A stretch of DNA of 64,000 nucleotides from Pyxicephalus adspersus (Eukaryota; Chordata; Amphibia; Anura; Pyxicephalidae): NCBI RefSeq assembly GCF_032062135.1, contig NC_092862.1:91575752-91639751 (forward strand), given 5' to 3'. Below, piece by piece: positions 25,413-37,723 of the stretch; within the stretch, counting starts at the first letter, position 1; each line of letters opens with the position of its first letter. A model generated the notes under the pieces. That model saw only the letters and a list, made by a program, of their open reading frames with translations, did not search any database and was not told the origin of the DNA. The position numbers and the translations under genes were made by a program.

Positions 25413-25629
25413 TTAACCTCCCTAGCAATCTAATTCCATCCAAATTTCCATGCAAAAAGCGGTACAATTTGCATTGTAGGCTATAATTCTTAGGCATAAC
25501 TCACCGATAATTAATAAACTTTACAAATTTATTATTTAAAATTTAAATAACAAAACACAAAAATCTGTTAAATAAATATTTAATCATGTAATATAACTGT
25601 ACAGTTGCATAAATTTTATATATATAATA

Positions 25630-25669
<40 letters not shown>

Positions 25670-25854
25670 TATTATTTCTTTGTATTAGCCTCAATACAGC
25701 TATTTTGTATTAAATCCAATACAAAATTATCTAAATTTCCCACTGATCCTCCCGCCCGCACTACCCAGCTACCCGGAGTGTGACTTAGGAATACTGATTT
25801 TTGCCTGGAAAATCCACCCCGGGCCACATTCGGGAATACCACTAGGGGGATTAA
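25413..25854 (+). mobile_element. TTAA-flanked (piggyBac-like) MITE, copy 2
   Basis: It is flanked by TTAA at 25413-25416 and 25851-25854. The inverted ends read CCTCCCTAGCAAT and, from the right, TCCCCCTAGTGGT. Inside are a TA microsatellite (about 25632-25665) and a hairpin made of a GTATT-AATAC module near 25685-25730. It is the same family as 41248-41833. TTAA duplication is the hallmark of piggyBac elements; no transposase is present. Confidence 0.75.
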
Positions 25855-26639
25855 TAGTCTTTATATTTGTAACTGGATCATTATGGTGAGCATTTTGAGA
25901 ACTAGTCTCCTAGGCCTCAGGAAAGCCTGGAAAGCATATTTAGCCTGTTCTGGTGAACCATAAGTCCCAGACATGCCTAGTGTGGTCTCCATGAACTCTG
26001 TATATTGTGCTTATTATTAATCTAGGGGTTGGCATTTCATGAAACCTGAATTCACAAAATTTTTAACAAGGGCATCTTGCATATGTCCACAGAGTCATAA
26101 TCTATGTGGACACAGCCCCCCGGACAGCCCCCACCCTGCTGTCATTGGATGGTCCTCTTAGTCCCACCTACGTGGTTGGCATAGAAAAAAGGAAGTAAGC
26201 CTAGCAGAGGGAATTCTCACTGATACCATCTTGTTCCTAAGGACAACGGCACTGACACATTGAGCACTGCAGGGAGCCCAGTGAGGCTAATAACTGGGAC
26301 TTTATACAGCAACCTGGACCAAGGCAAACCAACTCTACTTAAGTATAATTTCACAGTTTTTCCCTTTTATTTTATCCTGATGCTGTTGTTCGGTTATTGT
26401 TCTTTGATTAGTCTTTATTTTCATGTATTCATTTATGCACTGTTTTTGTATGTTTTTACTTATTAAACACTATAAAAAAGTGTAAGCTGAATTTCTGAAT
26501 GCTTTAAGTAGAAATAGTGTAATTTGCTAACCTGAAAATGCTACTAAAACATTGTATATGCTGAGACATTCCTGTCTGGAGTGGCAGCAGGTGACACAGC
26601 AGTATAAAAAAGCAGAATCATAACTGCGATTGTCAAGGG
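25855..26639. other. no recognised gene
   Basis: Moderately GC-rich at 26100-26340; it may contain an unclassified repeat. No coding signal is supported. Confidence 0.3.
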
Positions 26640-27026
26640 TAACAGTGCGTGCTTCCATCTCCCTAAGCTCAACCTCTTACTCTCTCCTCTTTTACTACCC
26701 CCCTCTTGATTCTCTCCAACTCTCAAAGCCTCCCCTTTGCCCATTGGTTCTCCCCATCCTACCCACTTGCCCCTTCGAGTATGCTAAACTGGCTAACCTA
26801 CCTCCACCAATATTTCAATACTGATAACTTAAGTTTGCAATTTAGTCGGAAATGTTTATTGCTTCAGGATCTGAATAGCGCCACATGATGCGGCTGAACT
26901 GAATAACAGTGCCTGTTACTTTTGTGTCATTTGCTGTTTATACCTTTTATATCTATCACTGTTGATGTTCTTTGTACCTTTTATCCCTATTTTTTTCTCA
27001 GTAAAAATATTGTTAAACAACAAGTT
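26640..27026 (+). repeat. possible LINE 3' end
   Basis: A pyrimidine-rich part is followed by an AT-rich tail ending in a TCAGTAAAAATATTG segment, resembling the 3' UTR layout of the L1 pieces in this window. No coding block is recognised. Confidence 0.25.
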
Positions 27027-27299
27027 TGAGATTAAGACTGTTACAGGCTCCTGAAAATCTGCCAGGAGAACCAGTTAGTATTTTCTAGTAATTATCCAAA
27101 AGATAAAACAAAACCATTTTATTTTATGGTAATAAACTGAAAGGTACCCAATGAACTACACTGATACCTAATTTGTGTAGGTATATGTTTACAGAGCCTT
27201 TAAAGTCATGCTCTTTGCTTATCTTTCCTTCAACATTTCCACAAAGGGAATATTAGAGTATTATTTGTTCTGTGTTTTTACTAAAAACTAAACTCTGTT
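27027..27299. other. no recognised feature
   Basis: Nothing supportable. Confidence 0.3.
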
Positions 27300-28290
27300 C
27301 ACCAAGCAGTTCTGAAAGGAAGGCCTGGAACGTACGAGGAAGGAGGTAGTGTAAGGCCCAGCATGACTGTGCAGACAGGAAGGGGAGACAGCAGAGGGTT
27401 AATGATTTGAAGTAGTACTACAGAAATAAAGAAAGGGGAGGGGATGGGAAAGGGGGGATAGGAGGAGCGGTAGGAGTTAAAAGGTTGGGAATCGGAAGTG
27501 AAGTCCTTTTCGACAAGAGACAGCAGGAAGGGTGAAGTTTTTCCCGCCCTCCCTTCCCTTTTAGTTTGTTATTTTATTTATCTGGTTTTTGATGATGATT
27601 TTTTGGGAGTATTATGTGGTTGTTGGTGGCGGTTGAGGTCCTCGGGGGGAGTGTAATTCTTGGTTGATATGTATGTTGGGGGGTACCCATCTAAGGTATG
27701 GAGTCCCCGGTTTGGTTGGGAACGTTATATAAATTGTTGGTGGCGGCTCTGCACAAGGAAGGGTCATTTGGGTTCCCGAGCTGGTTTTATGGGGCGGCTG
27801 GGAGCAATTTTGTTTACAAGGTGCAGAGTCCATGGTGTTAAAATGGTGGACCTCAGAGGACCTACAACTTGTAGCAATATTTTGAGTAAGGTTATGTTAT
27901 TTGATTTGTATTAATGTTATATATTATTACATATTTAATTGTTCAGTTAAAATTATTTATATGTTTGTAATGGTTGTTTATATATTTTATATATATTTAT
28001 ATTTATGATTAATATTTTGATATTCGTTTATTTGTTATATATGTTTAATTTGTTATTTATCTAAATTGTGTTAATAAAAGGCCTGCGGGCCATTTAAGCA
28101 ACGATTCTGTGTTCAATGTGGTGAGTTGGGGGTGGGGGGGTTAAGATAGGAAGGGTGATTGGGGTATTTAGAGGTAAAAATTGGGTTTGGTGGGAAATGT
28201 CTTGTGCGGGAAATGTTTAGTGGGTGGATTTTGGTGGGAAAGTTTTAAAGAAGGGGAAGCATTGGCTGACGGGGGGGGGGGGGGGGTTTG
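27300..28290 (+). repeat. LTR-like GC-rich repeat ending in a G-tract
   Basis: A GC-rich, G-rich block (27300-27900) contains the word TTGTTGGTGGCGG twice (about 27620 and 27735). A very AT-rich part and an AATAAAAGGCCTGCGGGCC segment (about 28074) follow, which would suit the polyadenylation end of an LTR. It closes near a run of 16 G at 28271-28286. No flanking duplication or retroviral genes are seen. Confidence 0.3.
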
Positions 28291-29750
28291 GTTGATAGGC
28301 AAGATGACCTAGCTATGTCTTGCCACAGTCAAGCTCTAATACCTTTCCATGTACATTTATTTAATGAGTTAGCCACCTAGGCTGCCTGAACAGGATTCTG
28401 GATAAACCATCTGTCCCTCTGTGTGTGTTTCAGGAGGAGTTCTCTACTTAGTAAAAAGTCCACTCAGTACAGTACTTTTCAACCTATTGTTTTATGATTA
28501 CTTAGGCATCATGCCAACTAATACTGACAAAATGGACTGATTTGACATGAAATATGTACAGCTTAACAGGGTCAAACCAGGCAAAGAGGTCAAAACTCCT
28601 TAAAAAAGATGAACTCTCCTAGTTTTGTAAAGAAAAAAAGATTCCCAGGCAAATAGGAAACCTAAAATTAATTCCGAACTGTTGCTTTATGTGACACATT
28701 TTCCCAAACGGAATGCACTGAATTTTCAACAATGCTTCAGACATAATAATATAATGGCTTGATGTAAGGGCATACTTCTAATCGATTCCATAGCATTATA
28801 AACCTATACATTTTAAATGATCTTGTTTTTTTAGACTTTAATTTTGGATTCTTGTATTATAAATTGGTAATTTTTCTGTGATATGCATTTCGGAAGTCTT
28901 ACTTTGAATCCTGATTCATAACCAGACATTTCCAAGTACTCAGCAAATAAACCAGGTCATCAATAATAGTTTGCCAAGTTCAGAAAAAATGAAGGTAAAA
29001 TAGATGAAAGTTATTCACTAAAACAACTATGTACTATTTTAATGCTGGCAGAAAAATTGATTGATTGTAGGTTTATACATTAAGCCAGGGAATGTACCAG
29101 GATCTGTACCAAATGTTTAGCAATACCCCACAGAGTTAAAGCCAAAACCCACAAGCCAGCATGAATACAACTGTGAAACTAGAGTGTTAAATCATTTCTG
29201 GGCAAGAACAAACTAGGTTTTATTCAGAAATCTGTATATTCCTTTTGCACATCTGATTGCAAGATATTTTATATTTGTGTGCATACTGAACACATCATTG
29301 GGAAAAAGTATTAGAAAATGTAAAAAGTGAAATGAACTGCTGCTATGCCATTCTGTGGTTGTGCTTTTGCTCTCATATACACTGTATTGACATATTGATA
29401 TAATTTTATATCTTTTCCTTGCTTGTGATCAATCATTAGGTGACTAGATTGTTGAATAAAACACACATAAGTGTTCTGTTGTACACATCAAAAAAGCACT
29501 ATGCTTGCTATGAGGCAAAACTAGTAAAATAGGCAAGATCTTTCAATATAAGGAAAAAATAATACAATTTATATTTCTACTTTAGTCTGTGTTTAGTTCT
29601 TATGATATTACATTTTAAAACAAAGGCGCAGTTGTCCTTTAATTAATAAATTGGCAAACATTGGCCACAAGGAGAATGTTTAGGTGGATGGTAGATTGTC
29701 AGTTCCAGTAGGAGGCTAGTGTAAGATATATTTGTATACTTCTAATGATA
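28291..29750. other. no recognised feature
   Basis: AT-rich; nothing supportable. Confidence 0.35.
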
Positions 29751-30395
29751 GGTGTCATGGGATTCACAGGCGGGGTGGTGGACCCTTCGTGTCACCAGCC
29801 TGTATGGCACGGACATGTACAGGGTACAGAGTGTAAGGCACCAGCCTCTGGCTTCACCAGTGGTTCCCAGGCTGTGGCCTCTGTTCATGCAGAGGCTGGT
29901 AACTGCTGACTGGTTAGGACTAATGTGTAGTACAAGAGTGAAAGGAAAAAGCATAGTCAGACAGGCTAAGGTCAGGGCAAGAGGCAATCAAAAGTAGTCA
30001 GATCTGAGCCAAGGTCAGTATACCAAGGTGTCAATATCAAGAGATGTCAGACAAACAGAAAAGATTCCTGGGGGCCCTACCAGAGACTTGGGACAATATG
30101 TGGAACCACAGAGGGAGCTTACAGCACCCCGTAGTAGGCCAACTAGAGAACAAATTAATAAGTGCGCAACAAAACTGCCAGATAACATGTACACATAAAG
30201 ATGATGACAGTTCTGAATGCAATGCATTTCATGAAGATGCAAACTGACTTTAGACACTGTTGGTCATTAGATGAGTAGAGACACAGAGTAAAGAAAGGAG
30301 AGAGCAGGGCAGAGCTACAGACTGGCATAAAGCCAGCAAATGAAAACCTAAGAAAGGTGAAGACAAAATAGGCAAGCATAGCCAACACATATCTG
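29751..30395 (+). repeat. unclassified interspersed repeat, family shared with 57060-57841
   Basis: It starts with GTCATGGGATTCACAGG, then TGGTGGACCCTTCGTGTCAC. The reverse complement of 57841 downwards begins with the closely similar GTCATGGCTCCACAGGG and TGGTGGACCCTCTGTGTCAC. It has no coding content. It may be an LTR or a DNA-transposon derivative. Confidence 0.5.
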
Positions 30396-30628
30396 TTAGG
30401 AATTGTAAGTACATACCTGAGCCCTTAATCCTAGTTAGTACAGAAAGAGTTATATGTTTGATAAAGTATATATTATTAAGTAGCAACACTTTGTATTTAG
30501 ATAGTAGAGATAAAGATTCAGAATGGCTGTGCCCGCAACAATTAAATGAAAAAGCAGACAGCCCTATATAATCACACATCACATTAATAATTCTTATGTT
30601 TATTAACATTATATCATGAATAAATAAC

Positions 30629-32824
30629 ACTGGTCAACAAACTTTTTCTTGCCAAACAGAATAAATTCATTTTAGGTTATGTATGATGTACCGATTCCAA
30701 ATTTGGTATTGGTTTTGTTAGATTGGCTCCAGTTTTTGAAATCATGACCTCAATAATAACCTCATAGAAAAGTAATGAAACATGAAACTTAAGCAAAATT
30801 AAACTAGATATGCCTACGTATACAAAATTAATTTTTTGAAATACCTAATGTCAATATATTTTATACTCAGTATATTTACAGAACTAATCCCAAAGAAGTC
30901 ATTGAAAAACTCTGTTTGTATGATTTCCTTTTATGCTGATGATCAGGGCAGGCTCCGGCAGTAGTCTGCTATCATTTGTCTATCCCTTCTGCCCTGATAC
31001 CTTTCTTTCATCACCTTTATATCTTGATGGAACCTCTTACCTTGTTCCTCACTGAAATCACCATGGTTTTCCAGACATTTTTGCAAATGGTTTTGGAGGT
31101 AGTGTACCTTTGTGCTCATGGTAGCACCCAAATTTTTTAAGTTTAAGAGCAAGTTTAACAGTTCTTCAAATTTTGTGCTTTAGGGTTACCCAAGAAGTTC
31201 TTGACAACAATGACATAGCTGTGCCAGGCAGAAGCTTCAGTATCAGTCATGTAACTTGTGAAATTTGAATCATTTATCAGTTTCCGAATCTGGGGTCCAT
31301 CAAAGATTCCTGCTTTTAATTTTTCAGTACTCAATCCAGGGAAGAATCTACAAATGTATTTGAAGCAATCACTGTCCTTGTTCAGAGCTCTAACAAATTG
31401 TTTCAATAATCCCAAGTTTATGTGTAGTGGAGGGTTGAATTATTTTTTCTTTGTCAACCATTGGTTCGATAATGATGTTTGCTGCACTTTTTTTCATGTT
31501 TTCCCTTGGAGGCCATGTCACTTTTATTTAGTGATCCTGCTTTGCTCTACTATTCCACAAGCAGAGGAAACATGGGTACTTTGTGTATCCACTTTGCTGT
31601 CCAAGTAGGAAGTTCACCATTTAAATCAACACATATGGACCATTGGTGTTCATGATGACAAAGCTTTTGTAAGACCATTTCAATATTTTAATATTCTTCT
31701 TTAAGTTTTGTTGAGTGACAAAATGCAGTAAAATAGATTTCAAACTTCGAGTGGAACTATCTATGAAAGCCGCCAGTCTTCTGCTCGGTATTCTGGTACT
31801 CCCATATGGGCTAGTAGTCCAGGGATGTTACAACAGTACACAAAGTCTCCATCTTCACTGAAATATGGTAGTGTAAGAGTGTCACCTCTCTTGTCCTTTA
31901 AACTGTTATTTTAATTTCCGGTCTCAGACCGTTCTTTTCTTTTAGCCTGGATGCTAAAAATTCAAATGCTTGTTTTGACAGACTAAGGTCAGGTGTTAAA
32001 TCATTGAGCTCTTCTTGGGAGAACTGCTGGTTTGATGAAACACTTCCTTCAAATTCACTTCCACTGCTAACTCCTGGATTATACTCCAAACCCTGTATTT
32101 CATCCATGTCGGATACAGGAATATCAGGGAGTGTACTGAACACTGGTATGGGAACATCAGCACCACGCGGCACAGGTCGTCTTGCTGATTCCAAATCAGG
32201 GTACTCCCACTTGTTTTTCTTGTAACGATTGAAACCTTTTACATTTACAGCACAAATCTAACAATCATTATGATGATTTTTGGTCTCTCTCCATACCATA
32301 GGTAAACTAAATTTCAAACTTTTCAGTTTTCTATTTTACTACTGGCATAGACAGCTTACACAAGTTTTGCATACCATATGGGGAGCGCAATACTTATCTT
32401 GGTCCCCCAGTTTAATACCAAAATATGCAAGGTATGTTTGTTTCATATATTCTTTGTTGTTTTTGCTTAGAATAATTACCACAAATGTAGCAAAATACAT
32501 TAGGGTAATTTAAAAAACTTTTTGAAGAACTCATTCTTCTGTAAAAAAAGAATGTATAAATAAAAAGAAGGCAAATGAAAGTTTCATGAACATAATGCTA
32601 CATTTATTATATAAAATCCAAAACATTGGTGTAAAAAAATATTGATAATATTATGCTGTGTAAACATTTGTTGTTGGTAAAATCTTCTATTCTGATTCCT
32701 GTATCACAAGAGCTAGAGCCAATTCAATGAAACTGATGTCATTTCTGAATTCAGCAGACCTGAAATACACTAAATATATTAAAAAATCCTTGGCAAGTTA
32801 AAAATTTTTTTTTTGAGCATTGAT
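30629..32824 (-). mobile_element. TIR-flanked DNA element encoding an uncharacterised, probable DDE protein
   Basis: The ends are inverted. The left CACTGGTCAAC, CTTGCCAA and GATTGGCTCCAG blocks recur in the reverse complement of the right end as CAATGCTCAA, CTTGCCAA and AATTGGCTCTAG, in the same order over about 120 bp. Between them lies one frameshifted minus-strand gene (32490-30945). A clean target duplication is not evident; a short TAA-like flank is possible. The CACTG terminus recalls the CACTA/Mirage/Chapaev group, but the protein does not look like their transposase to me. Confidence 0.65.
30945..32500 (-). pseudogene. frameshifted gene of a widespread uncharacterised family, candidate transposase
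   Basis: In order on the minus strand: a zinc-binding start FCYICGNYSKQ (about 32495); a second cysteine cluster CAPHMVCKTC then CLCQ (about 32390-32340); KGFNRYKKNKWEYPDLESAR (about 32240-32185); ELNDLTPDLSLSKQAFEFLA (about 32010-31950); DGDFVYCCNIPGLLAHMGVP (about 31850-31795); FIDSSTRSLKS (about 31765); a W-S-I-C-V-D-L block (about 31645); GYTKYPCFLCLWNSR (about 31590-31550); the 31415-31155 frame with GIFDGPQIRKLI; and SEEQGKRFHQDIKVM then RYQG and ADYC (31070-30950). I recall this block order from high-copy uncharacterised proteins of arthropods, cnidarians and fish. The D of FIDSS, the D of VDL and the E of EEQG are spaced like a DDE nuclease; that role is my inference. Confidence 0.6.
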
Positions 32825-33934
32825 TAACTGTAAACTTTGTCAACATCAGCAGTGGTATTATCTAATATATAACTGCCTGACATTAAACATTATTAAGTTC
32901 AAAAATACTTCAAAGTTGTGAAGTACATTATCTAATATTTGTATAGCCTATTGTGTTAGTAAGTAACACAATTAAGTGGTGGATTTGTTTCTCTACAAAT
33001 GTGCTGACACTGTGAAAAAAGGAAACCCCGCCAGGAAACTGTCATAGACTCCGCAGTATGACATGTGACTTGGCTCATGAGTAGTTTTAATATATGACAT
33101 GATTTTTCTCTATATATCAAGTTGCCATGGATGCCTGTAAATATTAACTCTATTTATACTATTTATAAATCCTTGTCTCATAACATAAGTGTTAGTTTAT
33201 ATGTGCATGTGTAGTGTATATTTATTCTATATGTGCAAGTGTGTAATACTGTATATGGATGTACGTGATTTTTTTTTCTTAAAAAGTAATTTATTTTCAA
33301 GTGCTTATATAAACATTCAATGTAAATAATATTACATAATCATCATATGACTGCAAAACTCATAAAATGAAGTCTGATGGGAACTTCCCTTGGGGTAAGG
33401 TGTTTGCCTGCAAAAAAATTATATCACTATATAAGTAAATATTACAGTCTAAATCTTCTGGATGAAAAATGTATACTTTCTGACAACTGTTAAATCAAAC
33501 ATGTTACAATACAAAAAATAAATTACGCAAGGTTACCAAGTCATGTGGCTGCAAAAAAACAAGCCCAAATTATTACCTTTTCGCCAATGTGCCTGACAGT
33601 TGGTATACAGTGTTTGTTTGATATGCTGTGTTTGTTTTTCACCAAACATGGCACTCTACATCATGGCCAGATGTCTCTACTTCGGTTTCATTTGTCAAAA
33701 GGACATGTTCCAGAAGTTTCACTGAGCATTGCAGTCTGACTTTATGAACTTCCTGGGATATCTATTCCTTGGAGGAATAGCAACTATCTTGGATGTTTTT
33801 CATTTGTGTATGATCTTTCTCATGTCCTGGTATGCTAAATGTGAAAGAGGATGATTTTTTTCTTTTCATGACTGTGTGTGTGTGTGTATGTATATATATA
33901 TATATATATATATAGCTCTTTCAGTTGATACAAG
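32825..33934. other. no recognised gene; TG/TA microsatellite at 33873-33914
   Basis: AT-rich; only the dinucleotide run just before the next MITE is supportable. Confidence 0.4.
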
Positions 33935-34162
33935 GGCCCTGATTTATTAAAGTTCTCCAAGACTGGAGAGAATACACTTTCGTCAGTGAAGCTGGGTAAT
34001 CCAGCAAACCAGTAATGGATTTCCTAAAAGTCAAGCTTTTGTTAGCAAATGTTTTCAATCCTGGACCAGATCCAATCCAGATTTGCTGGATCACCCAATC
34101 ACCAGCTTCACTGTTGAAAGTGTATTCTCTCCAGCCTTGGAGAACTTTAATAAATCAGGGCC
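33935..34162. mobile_element. fold-back MITE (CTGATTTATTAAA family), copy 1
   Basis: It starts GGCCCTGATTTATTAAAG and ends with the complement. The two arms of about 85-110 bp pair almost throughout: CTCCAAGACTGGAGAGAATA, CACTTTC and GATCCAGCAAAC-type blocks occur on both sides in inverted order. Confidence 0.85.
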
Positions 34163-35099
34163 AAGGATTCAGACTACAACAGCATCCACCTAGAACCAGG
34201 GATTCCCCAGATAAAAACAAAGAAGCATCCCATCCACTAGGGTTGATATTCCATCTCCTCCAGGGTAGGATCCACTGCTGCTTGCTGAAGAACATATCAT
34301 GGGACCAACAACAACTCAGAAAGTAGGGTTTTTTGGCAAACATAGACTTGTATTTATTGTTGTAATAACGTGGTATACAGTAAATAATACTTTTTTACAT
34401 AAACAGTTATTATTATTAGGTATTGTGTGTCACCTTGGTGCTTGAGGTATAATTGCTTTGTTCTAGACAGAAATAACCTACCCAGTATTCATACTATATC
34501 CAGTAGCTTATTAATATAAATATATATATATATATAAGTCCTGCAAACCGTATATGCAAGAAGAACAAGTAGGACGATTCTTTCCCACACAGCCTTTTTT
34601 ACCCAACGCCCTTCTTGGGCTTATTCAGTGGTATGTTTATCTTGTATGATTGTTGTTTAGGGATTTCGGTTTGCATATTTAAATAATTAGAAAATATCCA
34701 AGAAACACAATATATATAATTTAGTTGCAATGTATGTTTTGTTTTATCGTATTATACCTTATATCAAAAAATTATTCAATGAAAAATAAAGTTTTAGTGA
34801 CCTACATTCTCTGTGATACAGGGACTTAAGGTAGGTCTTCTATAGTATTTCAAATTAAATTTAAAGTATTTATATAAAGTATTTCAAAAAAATGTCAAAC
34901 TTAACTGTGCCTTTGATGTGGTTATCTGAGTATATAAATATATATATATATGAATCGCAGATAAATCCAAACTCTGTTTGATAGCAAGGAAATTAAATCA
35001 TTTATATTGAATTAATCCATAAGTCCTGTAACTGGTTATTGTATATTACTTCAAAAAGATTTTAAATTAAATATTTACCTTCTCTCAAAAGTTTGTGTC
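34163..35099. other. unclassified AT-rich sequence with a Penelope-like motif
   Basis: A degenerate hammerhead-like motif is at 34601-34629 (minus strand; listed separately). TA-rich runs occur near 34504-34537 and 34931-34952. No gene is supported. Confidence 0.35.
34595..34632 (-). other. degenerate hammerhead-like motif of a Penelope-like element
   Basis: The minus strand reads CTGAATAAGCCC, a short loop, then GGGCGTTGGG. Penelope-like elements carry CTGATGA, a short stem, GAAAC and GCGTT in this order. Here the stem is kept (AGCCC/GGGC) but the GAAAC core is lost. It is recognised by recollection of the family layout. Confidence 0.4.
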
Positions 35100-36075
35100 T
35101 TCCAGATTGGGACTGCCTCCGCAGCTTGACCAATGGGAAAGATACAGGGGAGAAAAGAGGATCAAAGATCCTCTTCAATCTCTATAATTAAATAAGTAAA
35201 GATTAGGTAGGCTCTAGCAGAATTAATAGTTGTTTGTATAGGGTAGGTTTAGGTATAAAAAGTGGGTATCTTACCTTTCAGAGAGGATAGTCTAGGATGA
35301 CAGAGACGAGCTGCTGCCGCTGAAAAACGGCAACGCTGGGAGAGGATTCCTGGCCCGCCCTATAACCACCTACGTCAGAGACCTTCAGTCGCATCATCCC
35401 TGAGGGCATTGTAAACACGTCCAAGGGGGTGGTGTAAGTTAGGTGTCACGTATAACAGGGAGGGGAGGGAAACAGAAAGGTGTATATACTACTAGGCCTC
35501 AAATGACTAGGGAAAAGGGAATGGTCACCCCTTTGCAGACACCCTAACCTCACCCTAACTCCTAACCGTATGAGCATCCCCTGATGGTAGGAAAGCTCAT
35601 ACTCAGGAACCTGGGCCCTACTAGCCCTGAATAGCTCTGACAGTAGTGTCTGGCTTGAGACTGCTGGTTCCTTCCCCTATGAAGGACCCAGTGTCTCCCT
35701 GAGGCCTAGTAAACAACTGAATAACACAAAACACCAATACACCAAAACACCAAAAGTAAAGCAACTTATCTTAGCAGAAATCAACAGGAACACAGGATAG
35801 CTCAACACTCCAGCTATTCACAACCCAGCAGTGAATATCAACCGCACAGCATGAAGTGTGAGGCCAGACTAAATGGAGGACCAGTAATGACCAGCACCTG
35901 CACCTGATGTAAGGGGAGTGGTCATTACAAACAACAACACAGAAACAAGTAAAACCACAGAGGCTGTCAGATATTCACATATACAGCTTGTCTGACAGAT
36001 CCTCAAACTTCTGTCACGGAAGGGACCGTGACATTAGGATGCAGAATTCCCTCCAGTGAGCAGCGACACACTGGC
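35100..36075. repeat. unclassified GC-richer repeats
   Basis: The block at 35100-36030 is GC-richer and rich in CA near 35700-35760. It ends in a short inverted repeat TGTCACGGAAGGGACCGTGA (36012-36031). I recall similar sequence as repetitive in frogs but cannot name it. Confidence 0.3.
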
Positions 36076-36281
36076 CCTGATTTATTAAAGTTCTCCAAGG
36101 CTGGGGAGAATACACTTTCGTCAGTGAAGCTGGGTGAACTAGCAAACCTGGAATGAATCTGGTCCAGGATGAAAATATTTGCTAACAAATAGCCTGACGT
36201 TTAGGAAATCCATTACAGGTTTGCTGGTTACCTAGCTTCACGGATGAAAGAACTTGGAGAACTTTAATAAGTCAGGGCCTC
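36076..36281. mobile_element. fold-back MITE (CTGATTTATTAAA family), copy 2
   Basis: It starts GGCCCTGATTTATTAAAG and ends AATAAGTCAGGGCC. The inner arms share CAGTGAAGCTGGGT and the AGCAAACCTG-type block with copy 1. The right arm has a small deletion. Confidence 0.8.
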
Positions 36282-36944
36282 TGAATCAAAATCTCTCCGA
36301 AGAGTGATCAGTTCAGTGTGGGTGGACATGTAAAAACATGTCTCACCTATGGGGGGAGAACTGGACAAGTCCAGTTCACCTCAAACTGCATCAGAGCAAA
36401 AGCTCTGATGCCCCTATCCCCATACGTGAATTGGTAGAAGGTGGGGGGGAAGGGGGGGTTTGATTAGGTGATGCCAGGAAAGAACCTGCTTGGTCAGGGG
36501 AAAGGGAAGAAGGTATGACTCAAGGGTAAATAATTAATTAAAACACAGTCATATTTTTTACCTTACACAAATAGCAAATTTATGAACAATATATGACATT
36601 AAAACTTCATTATTTTCAAACAGTTTGAGTATATGGAACAGATCAAATATTTATTAACATTTCAATCATACAACCATATTTACTGCAAGTATGTTGTAAG
36701 AGTTCTTGCTAATATGGTATAATGTGAATTTGTATGTGTTTTTAATGTACTTAAGCATAACTGGTACAGTCACAGGAAGGGTTTAAAGCTAAATGCTTCA
36801 ATAAATCCTGGTGGGTAATTGGCCTTAAGGGAGAAGATCCATTTAGTTTCTCGCTGGAGTAAAATTTTATCTAGGTTACCTCCCCTGGAATTCTGTGATA
36901 TGTTCTAAAGCTGTGAATTGTATACAGTTTGTATCAAATTTACC
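36282..36944. other. no recognised feature
   Basis: Nothing supportable. Confidence 0.3.
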
Positions 36945-37723
36945 GTATTTTTCGGCGTATAAGACGCACTTTTTCTTCCCCAAAACTGGGGGGGGAAAGT
37001 GGGTGCGTCCTATACGGTGAATGCAGGTTTAAAAAATAATTAAAACCGGTAACATACTTACCCGATACCGCGATCCTGCGTGCTTCTCGTCTTCTCTCCT
37101 CTCCTCCTGTATGCAGCGCGTGTCTCCACCTTCCTGCAGACCCAGCGAGGAGAAGCCTGCACACGCGATCCCAGAAGGAAGCTGGGAGAGCAAGCGTGCC
37201 CCTGCGATCCCGGAAGCAAGCCGGCGGAGAGAAACGGACCGGTAAGTGGGAAGGGATGATCAGCAGGGGATAAATAGGCACAGAGTGGGGAATTTATCCT
37301 CTTCTGATCACTCTGTGCCAATTTATGCCCTTCTTATCGCCCTGTGCCAATTCAACCCCTTCTGATCACTCTGTGCCAATTTATCAGAAGGGGTTGGATT
37401 GGCACAGGGTGATAAGAAGGGCATAAATTGGCACAGAGTGATCAGAAGGGGATGAATTGGCACAGGGTGATCAGAAGGGGATAAATTGGCACAGAGTGAT
37501 CAGAAGGGGATGAATTGGCACAGGGTGATCAGTGATGGCTTCCGCCCGACAGCTCCAGCGTGAACCCGGCAACAGTGGTGTCACGTGACCGGGTTCCCTG
37601 GAGTGCAGATCGCAGGCAGCCAGAGCTCAGGCAGGAGAAGCAGCCTCGGCGGCCGGCGGGCCGGATGGACAACCTCAGCAGGCCATATTCGTCCCGTGGG
37701 CCGTAGTTTGAGGACCCCTGCTT
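36945..37723. mobile_element. composite non-autonomous DNA transposon sequence
   Basis: The left end ACCGTATTTTTCGGCGTATA and AGACGCAC is a terminal word I recall from vertebrate DNA-transposon MITEs. The right end, read backwards, is CAGGGGTCCTCAAACTACGG, a hAT-type terminus. The two ends do not match each other, so this may be two nested or abutting elements. The centre holds a palindromic minisatellite. There is no transposase. It is GC-rich relative to its surroundings. Confidence 0.55.
37271..37534. repeat. minisatellite with inverted halves (large palindrome)
   Basis: The unit is about 33 bp, built on GGCACAGRGTGATCAGAAGG and then GGATRAATT. Units left of about 37366 are on one strand and units right of 37382 on the other. 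This gives near-perfect arms of about 73 bp (37293-37365 and 37383-37455) around a 17-nt centre, with further direct units to 37534. Confidence 0.85.

Noticed and set aside
36940..37321. Overlapping minus-strand frames of 87-113 codons
   Set aside because: They lie in a GC-rich non-autonomous transposon. GC-rich DNA lacks stops by chance, and the products are low complexity without a known family.
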